64,000 bases of DNA, taken from JABDMH01 sp965223165 (GTDB lineage Bacteria; Bacteroidota; Bacteroidia; Chitinophagales; Saprospiraceae). The stretch spans positions 186,001 to 250,000 of the forward strand of contig CBDCVQ010000014.1 of assembly GCA_965223165.1 (NCBI GenBank), written 5' to 3'. Shown here piece by piece: positions 41,853 to 49,975 of the stretch. Positions within the stretch are counted from its first letter, which is position 1. The number at the start of each line of letters is the position of its first letter. The notes under the pieces are model-generated. The model saw only the letters and a program-made list of their open reading frames with translations. It did not search any database and was not told the DNA's origin. Both the position numbers and the translations under genes were made by a program.

Positions 41853-43583
41853 CTAGTACAAGTCAACTGATCCATCATCCCAGAATACCCGGTCTGACAA
41901 TAGCTTCTGCGTGGCACTGGCATTTCTGTTTACGTGCACATCCGGCAAAAAGAAAGATCGAATGAACTCGCCCGGCGCCGGCTCAAGTGCAGGTGCCATA
42001 TTATCCGGCTTACCTGTTCTCCTATACATATTGTAGGCCTCAAGTCCATTGCCATACAAGGCGATCAGATATTCCTTCATGACGACGTCAAGACGCTTGT
42101 CATCGTTTTCGGCATTGTCATAATTGCTTAATACCAGATTGACATAGTTGTCAACCCGTGCCTCGGTGATACCATACAGTTCTTTCACTGGAGCAGTACC
42201 ACCGCCCCGCACGTCACGGACTTCCGCCATGGTGGAGGACACCAACGTCTCAAAACTCTCGACCTTTTCCATCGACTTTCTAATGCCTGACTCAAGGAGC
42301 GCTCGTGGATCATCACTAGTACCTATCGTCAAGGCGGCTTCTGCACGGATAAAGTCCGTAAAGGAGGCAAGCATAATTGGCCAAATACCTTGTCCCAGTC
42401 CGCCCGTGGTACCGGACTTACGCGTATCGGCAAAACCATCCTCGTCAAACTGGCCACCCCCTGGATAGAGACCAAAGGAGGTACGAATCGGACCATCTGG
42501 TGGAATACCTTCCCCGTTCAGGTGGTCCCTTCCTGAGTAACCATCAGCGGAAGCTACGCAATACGGCAATCGAGGATCAATCGTGGCGTAGTGTGCCGGC
42601 TGCATGGCCTGATCCGGGAAGATGGAGAAATGGCAGGAGTAGGTGGTCTGATCCTGCCCGACGGCATCATCTACCTTACGGTAGAAATAATATCTAATTC
42701 TGGGATCGGCGACAGCCAAACCGTCGGCATCCGTTTTCTCGGCTCTCAGCAACCACATATAGTAGTTGGGAATGTAAGTACCGTCCCCTACCTCGTAGTG
42801 ATTGTTGTAGAATGGATGCCGAGAGTTTGGGTTGTTACGCTGCGACCCAAAGTTAAACTGGAAGTCCTCGCCATTTTCATCGATAATATCGCCTCCGGAA
42901 ACCAGGGAGTTAATCGTGCTGGCGGAGCCACTCGGATCGATGAGACGCTTTGTGATGGCTGCTCGCAACTGAAGTGTCTTGGCTGCAGTCACCCACTTAG
43001 CGGCATCACCTCCGTAGTACAAGTCTGACTCAGGCTGGGCCGCTGTCGTACCGCTCAACTGGGCAATGGCTTCATTGAGCATGTCATTGGCAGCGGTATA
43101 GACCTGATCGCCTGGAGTAGCCGCCGGACTGATGATGTCCGTACCCTGCCCTGCCTCTGTCAATGGCACACTGCCGAGCAAGTCGACGAGTGCCATCAGC
43201 GTATAAGCCTTCATAATCTTGGCCGTCCCCCCATGTATGTCCAGACCACGCTCTTCGGTCAATGCCAGAAGAGCGTCGATATCCGGAAACAGGGAAGAAT
43301 AGGCATTGAACCATAATGCATTGAAGGTCGTCTGGGAGGAAGCCACATCGTACGTATAGTTGTTATTGTGGTACATCCGTGCCATTTGGCCCGGCAGATT
43401 GTCCCCACCGACATTCTGAAAGATAAAGCTGAACGTCAGCTGTATGTTGTTGTACAGGTCGTTGACACTGGCATTCTCCGGTGTCACAGAATTCGGATCA
43501 CTTTGAAGATCAAATTCCGTGTTATCACAGGAAACCATAGCAATGACCAGTGCTATTGAAAGCAACTTATATATAAATTTCAT
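41853..43583 (-). CDS. SusD/RagB-family nutrient-binding outer-membrane lipoprotein
   Basis: A 576-residue SusD-like protein of the SusD-like_2 type. The lipoprotein signal is MKFIYKLLSIALVIAMVSC with Cys at 19. TPR-like helices follow (DIDALLALTEERGLDIHGGTAKIMKAYTLMALVDLLGSVPLTEA), and the family's C-terminal pattern is present (RLDVVMKEYLIALYGNGLEAYNMYRRTGKPDN). It caps the SusC barrel and captures ligand at the cell surface. It is 39 bases after susC. No glycoside hydrolase or sulfatase lies in the operon, so a carbohydrate substrate cannot be assumed; peptides are equally possible. Confidence 0.95.
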   Translation of the reverse strand: MKFIYKLLSIALVIAMVSCDNTEFDLQSDPNSVTPENASVNDLYNNIQLTFSFIFQNVGGDNLPGQMARMYHNNNYTYDVASSQTTFNALWFNAYSSLFPDIDALLALTEERGLDIHGGTAKIMKAYTLMALVDLLGSVPLTEAGQGTDIISPAATPGDQVYTAANDMLNEAIAQLSGTTAAQPESDLYYGGDAAKWVTAAKTLQLRAAITKRLIDPSGSASTINSLVSGGDIIDENGEDFQFNFGSQRNNPNSRHPFYNNHYEVGDGTYIPNYYMWLLRAEKTDADGLAVADPRIRYYFYRKVDDAVGQDQTTYSCHFSIFPDQAMQPAHYATIDPRLPYCVASADGYSGRDHLNGEGIPPDGPIRTSFGLYPGGGQFDEDGFADTRKSGTTGGLGQGIWPIMLASFTDFIRAEAALTIGTSDDPRALLESGIRKSMEKVESFETLVSSTMAEVRDVRGGGTAPVKELYGITEARVDNYVNLVLSNYDNAENDDKRLDVVMKEYLIALYGNGLEAYNMYRRTGKPDNMAPALEPAPGEFIRSFFLPDVHVNRNASATQKLLSDRVFWDDGSVDLY

Positions 43584-43622
43584 GATTCGAAATTTTTCGT
43601 TTAAAAGGTTTCTCTCTGATTA

Positions 43623-46600
43623 TTAGAAAGTTAGATTCAAAGTAACTCCGTACTTCTTGGAGGTAGGAGCCGTTCGATAGTCAAATCCTCGACCGTTACC
43701 CACACCCAAACTAAGCACCTCAGGATCAAAGTTGATTCCTTCTGGGAAGTTTGGTGCATTGTACCAAAGATTCTGACCGGAAAGGGTCACGGAAATTCGT
43801 CCGAAAGGAGTCTTCTCCAGGAGTCTCTGCGGCAGCAGATATGCCAATGAGACCTCTCTCAATCGAATCGTCGTGGCGTCAAATACACCACCTTCATCCG
43901 CACCGAAGTAAGCATCAAAGAAAGTATCACCCATGTACGTCTGAATGTCGTTGGGAGTACCATCTGCCTTCACCCCTGGTAAAATGATGGGTACAAAGCG
44001 GTCAAAGTCAGTGTCTACCGTGTTACCTCTGGCAAGCAATGCCTGTACTGTCGAGGAGAAGATATCTCCCGCGTCGATATACTGGAATTGAAATCCGAAG
44101 GACAAACCTTTGTAGGAAAAGTTGTTGATCCAGTTTGCCGTATAGTTAGGATTGGGATCGCCGATAATTTCGATGGAAGATCCAGGAATGTATGCTCCTT
44201 GGCCGGTCACTTCCAATTCGCCGGATTCGGAACGTACGAATGGCGTTCCTTGCATAATACCGTAGGGTTGTCCCACGATGGCATAGTTTCCTCGGCCACC
44301 TGCCGTACCGGCAAAACCACCAGCACCAGTGAGTGGATCCCGTCGGTTACTGATCTGAATCTGATCAACACCTTCGGCAATCTTAAGAACCTCACTAATG
44401 TTCTTGGTGTAGTTCAAGGTTACATCCCACTGAAAGTTCCCCTGAATTGGAGTCAGGTTCAACCCCAGCTCGATACCCTTGTTTTCCACCTCAGCCGCGT
44501 TTACGGTTGTATTGGTAAAACCTGTCGCGGGGTCAAGGTTCAAGTCAATGATCAAGTCACTCGAAGTCTTCTGATACAGCGATAGGTCGACGCCCACACG
44601 ATTCTTGAGGAATCTGGCTTCGACACCCAGTTCATATTCTTCGTGCAACTCACGCTTCAGATTGGGGTTACCCAGTCGGTCGGATACGGAGTTGGTGTTC
44701 AAGATAGAACCACCACCGTCCACGAAGCTGTTTGTTTCCGTTTCAAGTATGTTTCTGGTTTGATACGGATTCGGATAGCCTGCTGATGTACCATATCCCA
44801 CACGCAGTTTCAAATAGTTGAGGATCGTGCTGTTCTGCAGCGAAGGAATCGCGTCAGTAGGCACAAACGACAAGCTTGCGGAAGGATAGAAGATCGATCG
44901 ATTGGCAGGTTCAAGTGTGGAGGTCCAGTCATTTCTGGCTTGTAAGTTCAAGTACAAGAAGTTGCGATAGCCCAGTGTAGCTGTTCCATAGACCCCCAAG
45001 TTATTCTCTTCCACCATTCCGGAGAAAACATTGTGGTTGATGAAGTTGTGGTTTACAAATAGGCCGTAAACAAACTGCTGATTACTAAAGGCCACAAATC
45101 CTTCTCCCACTTCTCTGCGCAAGTTCACACCCAGTATACCATCCAAACTGAAGTCTTCGCTCAGGTCGAATTGGTACAGGAAGTTCAGTAACTGATCTGT
45201 GATCCTGTTTAGACGGTTGGAAGTAGTCAACTGTCCATCCGGCACTCCATTAGCTGATCCACCGCGGTTGATCTGGCGCTCTTGGGTCTGTGAATACTGG
45301 TCGATACCCAATCGATACAGACCGGTCAACCAAGGCGTAATCTCATAGCTCAGCTCCATCGTGGAGAAAAATCGCTGGACGCGATCAAAGTCTGCGGAGT
45401 TGTTCAATACCCATAGTGGGTTTTGAATCGGAGATCCTCTTCTATAGTAGATATTGGAACCATCGATGGGACTTTGATAAGGCAGTCCAAGTAGATCTAC
45501 CGATCGTGGAGTAAAGAGAAGGGCGGCAAAGAGGCCGTTTCCATCACCACCAAATGACTGTCCCGCTACGGGTGTCCTTCGCTCGGAGTCCACGTAATTA
45601 AAAGAGCCTTTCAAGGTCAGGCCATTCAGCAGGGTGGTTCGGGCACCCAAGCCAAAGTTATGTTTCTTCAGGAAGTTGCTGGCACCACCTCCTCGCATCT
45701 CGTCCAGATCAGGCGTAAAGCCTTCGTCGGATAGGTAACTGTAGGTAGCACTCACGGAGGAGTTGGCTCCCAGCTGTCCGGAGATTGAAACTGAGGTGTT
45801 TGAAGTCAGACCCTTGTCGAAGAAGTTCTCCACACTCTCATAAGGTTGATAGAGATACTCGGCGCCGATGAATTGAGGTACATCATCGTGGTACTGTGCC
45901 TGATCCAATGGATGCGTGATGATCACCTGTCCATTCTTCTCGCCCTTGTAATCACTACCATACGAGCTAGCATTTAAGTCATCGAAGGCAGCTCCCCAGT
46001 TGGAGAAAAACCATCCGAATCCTCCGTTAAAGCCGTTGCCATAAGTGTTTTGATAGTCAGGTAGATTGGCAATTTCGACTTGTGCGAGGGACTGCGTTAC
46101 GCTCACCTCTAGGCCTTTGTTAACACCTTCACCGGCGTTTCCGGCTTTGGTCGTAATAAGGATCACACCGTTGCGACCCGCTTCTCCATACAGCACCGTG
46201 GCACTGAGACCTTTTAGGATTGAAATATTCTCGATGTTGTTTGGATCGAGATCCAAGAAGCGGCTCGACGCCGTCGCACCACCTGCGCCGAATCCTCGGT
46301 CCGCATTTGTATCAGAGTTGAACGGTATACCGTCGACAATGAAGAGAGGTTGGTTACTTCCGGAAATCGATGAGTAGCCTCTGATGATCACGTTTGTTCC
46401 GGAGCCAGCCATACCTGATGTTTGGGTGATATCCACGCCGGTAGCTTTTCCCCTTAGGATCCTAGCCACGTCCCCTTCAGCGCGACCAGCAATGGCTCCC
46501 GATTCGATCGTAGAGACACCGTATCCCAAAGCTTTCTTCTCCCGCTTGATACCGAGACCAGTCACAACGACCTCGCCCAGTTCGATACCCTCTTCAAGCA

Positions 46601-46874
46601 CGACATCGATCACATCAGATGTGCCGATTTCGACTTCTTGCTCAGAGTATCCGGTAAAGCTGAAAATGAGGATGTTACTCCCCTCAGGCACGCTTAGCGT
46701 ATAACTTCCGTCGAAGTCAGCCACCGTACCCACAGTCGTCCCCTTCACCAATACACTCGCCCCGATGAGGGGGTCGGCATCAGCGTTGGTTACCGTTCCT
46801 GTCACTGTTCTTTGAGCTGAGGCAAAGCCCACTGCAAACAGAATGAGCAGAAGTGGTAAATAGAGCTTTTTCAT
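43623..46874 (-). CDS. SusC/RagA-family TonB-linked outer-membrane transporter
   Basis: A 1083-residue SusC-type transporter. The signal peptide is MKKLYLPLLLILFAVGFASA, then a CarboxypepD_reg-like domain (VTGTVTNADADPLIGASVLV, ~23-105) and a TonB box region (GEVVVTGLGIKREKKALGYG). The plug carries the SusC signature (NVIIRGYSSISGSNQPLFIVDGIPFN and ISILKGLSATVLYGEAGRNGVILITTK), and the rest is a long barrel ending TLNLTF. It works with the adjacent SusD protein. A TAATTTTG promoter box lies 33 bases upstream of the ATG. Confidence 0.97.
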   Translation of the reverse strand: MKKLYLPLLLILFAVGFASAQRTVTGTVTNADADPLIGASVLVKGTTVGTVADFDGSYTLSVPEGSNILIFSFTGYSEQEVEIGTSDVIDVVLEEGIELGEVVVTGLGIKREKKALGYGVSTIESGAIAGRAEGDVARILRGKATGVDITQTSGMAGSGTNVIIRGYSSISGSNQPLFIVDGIPFNSDTNADRGFGAGGATASSRFLDLDPNNIENISILKGLSATVLYGEAGRNGVILITTKAGNAGEGVNKGLEVSVTQSLAQVEIANLPDYQNTYGNGFNGGFGWFFSNWGAAFDDLNASSYGSDYKGEKNGQVIITHPLDQAQYHDDVPQFIGAEYLYQPYESVENFFDKGLTSNTSVSISGQLGANSSVSATYSYLSDEGFTPDLDEMRGGGASNFLKKHNFGLGARTTLLNGLTLKGSFNYVDSERRTPVAGQSFGGDGNGLFAALLFTPRSVDLLGLPYQSPIDGSNIYYRRGSPIQNPLWVLNNSADFDRVQRFFSTMELSYEITPWLTGLYRLGIDQYSQTQERQINRGGSANGVPDGQLTTSNRLNRITDQLLNFLYQFDLSEDFSLDGILGVNLRREVGEGFVAFSNQQFVYGLFVNHNFINHNVFSGMVEENNLGVYGTATLGYRNFLYLNLQARNDWTSTLEPANRSIFYPSASLSFVPTDAIPSLQNSTILNYLKLRVGYGTSAGYPNPYQTRNILETETNSFVDGGGSILNTNSVSDRLGNPNLKRELHEEYELGVEARFLKNRVGVDLSLYQKTSSDLIIDLNLDPATGFTNTTVNAAEVENKGIELGLNLTPIQGNFQWDVTLNYTKNISEVLKIAEGVDQIQISNRRDPLTGAGGFAGTAGGRGNYAIVGQPYGIMQGTPFVRSESGELEVTGQGAYIPGSSIEIIGDPNPNYTANWINNFSYKGLSFGFQFQYIDAGDIFSSTVQALLARGNTVDTDFDRFVPIILPGVKADGTPNDIQTYMGDTFFDAYFGADEGGVFDATTIRLREVSLAYLLPQRLLEKTPFGRISVTLSGQNLWYNAPNFPEGINFDPEVLSLGVGNGRGFDYRTAPTSKKYGVTLNLTF

Positions 46875-47330
46875 ACTTTTAAGATTTTGTTAAGAATAAA
46901 TCACGGCAAAATTAAAAAAATCCCGTACAGATCATTTGCCTGTCTTCAAGATTTCTACCACTCGTCGAGGCATGCCATTGATTCGCAGCACAAAATCGAA
47001 CGTTGAGCTAGAAACTTTGAATCAAGTCAAATCTTAAGATTTTCTTAATTCTCCACAATAAAACTAACAGATCATGCTATATGCTGCCTAGGCCGGGCAA
47101 GTTTTTTTGCCCAATTGTGCAGTGAACAGCCTCTATAGTGCTGTGAGTAAGGCAATATCGATGCAAACATAACCGGGAAACCACCCAAAACCGGCCCTGG
47201 CTCGGGCATATTCCAAGTAAATTGATTGTTCTCATTCCAGTTAACGCCGGATTAACCTTTCGCTAAAACTCTTTAACAGGGGGCCTCCTGTCTTTTGATT
47301 AAAATGCATTAATCACTAAAGATCACCGCT
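46875..47330. other. Divergent intergenic region between susC and the duplicated-domain gene
   Basis: No gene is supported in these 456 bases. On the minus strand TAATTTTG (46914-46907) is a perfect TAnnTTTG -7 box for susC. A short hairpin GGGCAAgttttttTTGCCC-like lies near 47095-47114. No clear promoter for the rightward gene and no anti-sigma/ECF gene pair was seen. Confidence 0.5.
46907..46914 (-). promoter_or_regulatory. -7 promoter box (TAATTTTG) of susC
   Basis: A perfect TAnnTTTG match on the minus strand, 33 bases before the susC ATG, within an A/T-rich stretch; the transcript would start near 46900. No good -33 TTG was found at the usual spacing. Confidence 0.55.
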
Positions 47331-47969
47331 ATGAGACGTTTGATTATGATAGTAAATACCTTGTTTGGAGTCGTCCTGGTCAGCGCACAGACATGGGCAA
47401 ACCACCACATCGAAGGTATATGGGAAAATGCGAGAACACAGATATCCGTGCAAGTAGAACAGGTCTCCAACGGCATACGGGTTCAGCGCCTGGATAAAAA
47501 CGGCTGGCACACCTACCGAGAGTTTAGGGAAGACCAGTATCGGGACCAACATGGTAACACCTACATACTATATGGTGACCGGCTGGAATGGGAAAGCAAC
47601 AATGGACGGAAGCGCCTGAGCTTCCGTAAGACGTCCAGCCGACATCCTGATCGATACGACTACCGCAGCGAGCGCGGGTCCAAGGACACTTACATTGAGC
47701 GCAACCACTATCGCCAGGGCAGCCATGATGTCGACCGCAATAGACTGGATGGAAAATGGATTAATGCCAGCACGGGACAATCCATACACATCAAGCACCG
47801 TCGCAGAGGCATCAAAGTACGGGCACACCGCGGAGGTTGGACTACTTTCCACCGCCAATCCCGGGATACCTACCGCGATCACCGCGGCAACGAATACCGC
47901 ATCGCAAGAAGAGGCATCACGTATACGAGCTGGAATGGGGACTTTATGATGCGCTTCCGGAGGTATTAG
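47331..47969 (+). CDS. Secreted basic protein with two copies of one domain
   Basis: A 212-residue protein with a signal peptide (MRRLIMIVNTLFGVVLVSAQTWA). It consists of two homologous ~75-residue beta-rich units. The first (~26-100) has IEGIWENARTQISVQVEQ, GIRVQRLDKNGWHTY and YRDQHGNTYIL; the second (~137-212) has LDGKWINASTGQSIHIKH, GIKVRAHRGGWTTF and YRDHRGNEYRI. A strongly charged Arg/His/Asp/Ser linker joins them. Both units have an aromatic WxNxxTGxxI start, suggesting a lipocalin/Cy-like or small beta-sandwich fold. I do not recognise a family. High basic content could suit binding of acidic polymers, but this is speculation. It converges on the HtrA-like gene. Confidence 0.7.
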   Translation: MRRLIMIVNTLFGVVLVSAQTWANHHIEGIWENARTQISVQVEQVSNGIRVQRLDKNGWHTYREFREDQYRDQHGNTYILYGDRLEWESNNGRKRLSFRKTSSRHPDRYDYRSERGSKDTYIERNHYRQGSHDVDRNRLDGKWINASTGQSIHIKHRRRGIKVRAHRGGWTTFHRQSRDTYRDHRGNEYRIARRGITYTSWNGDFMMRFRRY

Positions 47970-47977
47970 CCTGGTCA

Positions 47978-48100
47978 AGTGACTAGAGTTCTGAGTGACT
48001 TGAGTTCTGAGTGAGCTTGAGTTCTGAGTGACTTGAGTTCTGAGTGAGCTCGCGACTAATGGGACCTCGGGGTGAGCCTTGGCTACCAATTCTAGTCACT
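47978..48100. repeat. Short tandem repeat inside a 10-bp inverted repeat, convergent gene junction
   Basis: Four units of GAGTTCTGAGTGA(G)CTT occupy 47986-48050, alternating 16, 17, 16 and 16 bp (two ~33-bp dimers). They are flanked by AGTGACTAGA (47978-47987) and its exact complement TCTAGTCACT (48091-48100). The block lies 9 bases after one stop codon and 10 bases before the other, between convergent genes. It may act as a bidirectional terminator or slippage-prone satellite; no T-run is present. Confidence 0.75.
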
Positions 48101-48109
48101 CGCTCATCC

Positions 48110-49273
48110 TTACCTTGCCGGATCCAGTACTAGTTTCAGATCGACCTCTTCTCGCCCCCGTTTGACGGTGACGGTGACTTCGTCACCTACTCGATAGTCT
48201 TCTAGCGCCAGCTGTAGGTCGTTCGTGGTCTTGATCCGCGTGCCTCCCAAGGCGACGATGATGTCGCCCAGTACGATCTGGCCACGCGCATTTCGTGTCG
48301 TGGATCGGATGCCGGCCTTATCGGCCGCACTGCCTGGCTTGACGTCACTGACCACGGCCCCTTCCAACCCGGCCCGCGTGACTACCTGCTGAACAAATAG
48401 GTCGACTCCTAGCGAGGGCCGCTTGATATGGCCGTGCTCAATCAGATCCGGTACAATCCAACTCACTTGGTCCACGGGGATGGAAAAACCAATGCCGGCG
48501 TAGGCACCCGAAGGACTGTAGATGGCAGTATTGACCCCGATCAGGCGGCCCTGAGAGTCCAGCAGTGGGCCACCGGAATTACCTGGGTTGATAGCGGCAT
48601 CGGTCTGGATGACATCTTTGATGGGATTGCCCTGCGTCGATTTGATTTCACGGCCCAGTGCACTGATGACACCCGTGGTCAGCGTCTGGTCGAGACCAAA
48701 GGGATTCCCAATGGCAAAAACGAACTGTCCGACCAGCAAATCGTCCGAGGTGCCTACGGGGATCGGCTGTAAGCTTTCGCGCGGAGCGTCAATGCGAAGG
48801 ATGGCCAAGTCCTTCTCGGGGGCATAACCCACCAGATCCGCTTCATAGGTAGATTGATCGGCCAAAGTCACCGTGGCTCTATCGGCATCTTCGATCACGT
48901 GAAAATTGGTGACGATGTGTCCCTTCTTGTCCCACACAAATCCGGATCCGCTCCCTCTCGGGATCTCCGTGATGTCCCGCGTCCAGTAGTTTTGCCGGTA
49001 GTTTGACGTATTGATGTACGCGACGGAGGGAGCGGCTGCTTCAAACAACGTGATCGTGGCAGTCTCCTCCGCGGTCAAGCCTGCCCTCGGCTTTGCTTCG
49101 CGACTATAGGAGGCCGTCTGGACCTGAGGTTCTTCCTTGACCTCATCTAAGGCAGGTCGCTCGGTATCTTCCTCCGTTCCCTGGGTAGCGAGCATGCCGC
49201 TTGTGCCAACAAAGTAACCCAAACCAAAGATGAGTATCCAGCCAGCCAACTTGAATAACCCGGACATTTTCAT
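48110..49273 (-). CDS. HtrA/DegP-like serine protease, membrane-anchored, one PDZ domain
   Basis: A 387-residue protease. One N-terminal transmembrane anchor (LAGWILIFGLGYFVGTSGML, ~8-27) is followed by an acidic linker. The trypsin-like domain has His in VTNFHVIEDA, Asp in EKDLAILRID and Ser in NPGNSGGPLL. A single PDZ domain (GAVVSDVKPGSAADKAGI to KTTNDLQLALEDY) ends the protein. It degrades or senses misfolded envelope proteins. I start at 49273 because an AAGGAG Shine-Dalgarno sits just before it and the anchor follows. The frame runs on upstream to 49660 only because the tandem hairpin array lacks stops. DegS-like architecture, but no sigma-E system is visible. Confidence 0.93.
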   Translation of the reverse strand: MKMSGLFKLAGWILIFGLGYFVGTSGMLATQGTEEDTERPALDEVKEEPQVQTASYSREAKPRAGLTAEETATITLFEAAAPSVAYINTSNYRQNYWTRDITEIPRGSGSGFVWDKKGHIVTNFHVIEDADRATVTLADQSTYEADLVGYAPEKDLAILRIDAPRESLQPIPVGTSDDLLVGQFVFAIGNPFGLDQTLTTGVISALGREIKSTQGNPIKDVIQTDAAINPGNSGGPLLDSQGRLIGVNTAIYSPSGAYAGIGFSIPVDQVSWIVPDLIEHGHIKRPSLGVDLFVQQVVTRAGLEGAVVSDVKPGSAADKAGIRSTTRNARGQIVLGDIIVALGGTRIKTTNDLQLALEDYRVGDEVTVTVKRGREEVDLKLVLDPAR

Positions 49274-49405
49274 GATCCACTCCTTTTGTCTTGTAATGAT
49301 GAACGACTGCACCTTGCGTTGCCATGCCGATCGGGCATGAATTTCGATAAATAGATGCAATAAATCTACATGGCATCGGTACAGAGAGATCGCAGCATAC
49401 GGATT

Positions 49406-49903
49406 CTGCGCTATCGTCCCATGGCCCTCACGACAAAGGCGAATCCATATTCGCCAACCCACTGCGCCATCGCCCCATGACCCCCACGACAAAGGCGAAC
49501 CTATATTCGCCGACCCACTGCGCCATCGCCCCATGACCCCCACGACAAAGGCGAATCTACTTTCGCCGACCCACTGCGCTATCGCCCCATGACCCTCACG
49601 ACAAAGGCGAATCCATATTCGCCGACCCACTGCATTATCGTCCCATCGTCCCCACGACAAAGGCGAATCTACATTCGCCGACCCACTGCGCTATCGTCCC
49701 ATGACCCTCACGACAAAGGCGAATCCATATTCGCCGACCCACTGCCCCATCGCCCCATGACCCCCACGACAAGGGCGAACCTATATTCGCCGACCCACTG
49801 CGCCATCGTCCCATCGTCCCCACGACAAAGGCGAATCTACATTCGCCGACCCACTGCGCCATCGCCCCATCGTCCCCACAACAAAGGCGAATCTATATTC
49901 GCC
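49406..49903. repeat. Nine-unit 56-bp tandem array of GGCGAAT hairpins
   Basis: GGCGAATCYAYATTCGCC recurs at 49438, 49494, 49550, 49606, 49662, 49718, 49774, 49830 and 49886, exactly 56 bp apart without exception. The linker is GACCCACTGCGCYATCG followed by YCCCATSRYCCYCACGACAAA. Sequence variants of the unit occur in the order A-B-C-A-D-A-B-D-E, showing block duplication. It fills the gap between the divergent HtrA-like and M28 peptidase genes, so both promoters must lie beside or within it. Both strands stay open across it in some frames, which yields false N-terminal extensions for both genes. The core is the same as in the array at 15493-16349. Confidence 0.96.
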
Positions 49904-49975
49904 GGCGATTCGCCACCCAATTTCGCCGTCCTAGTCAGGGGGTTGCTAACATATTTCATCTTACCTTTATTTGTC

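Noticed and set aside
47095..47114. Short hairpin with internal T-run in the susC upstream region as a terminator
   Set aside because: No gene on either strand ends near it and the T-run lies in the loop, so a terminator role is not supported.
49406..49903. Resemblance of the 56-bp array to a CRISPR array
   Set aside because: The spaces between hairpins are also repeated, nearly identical in sequence, and no cas genes are present.
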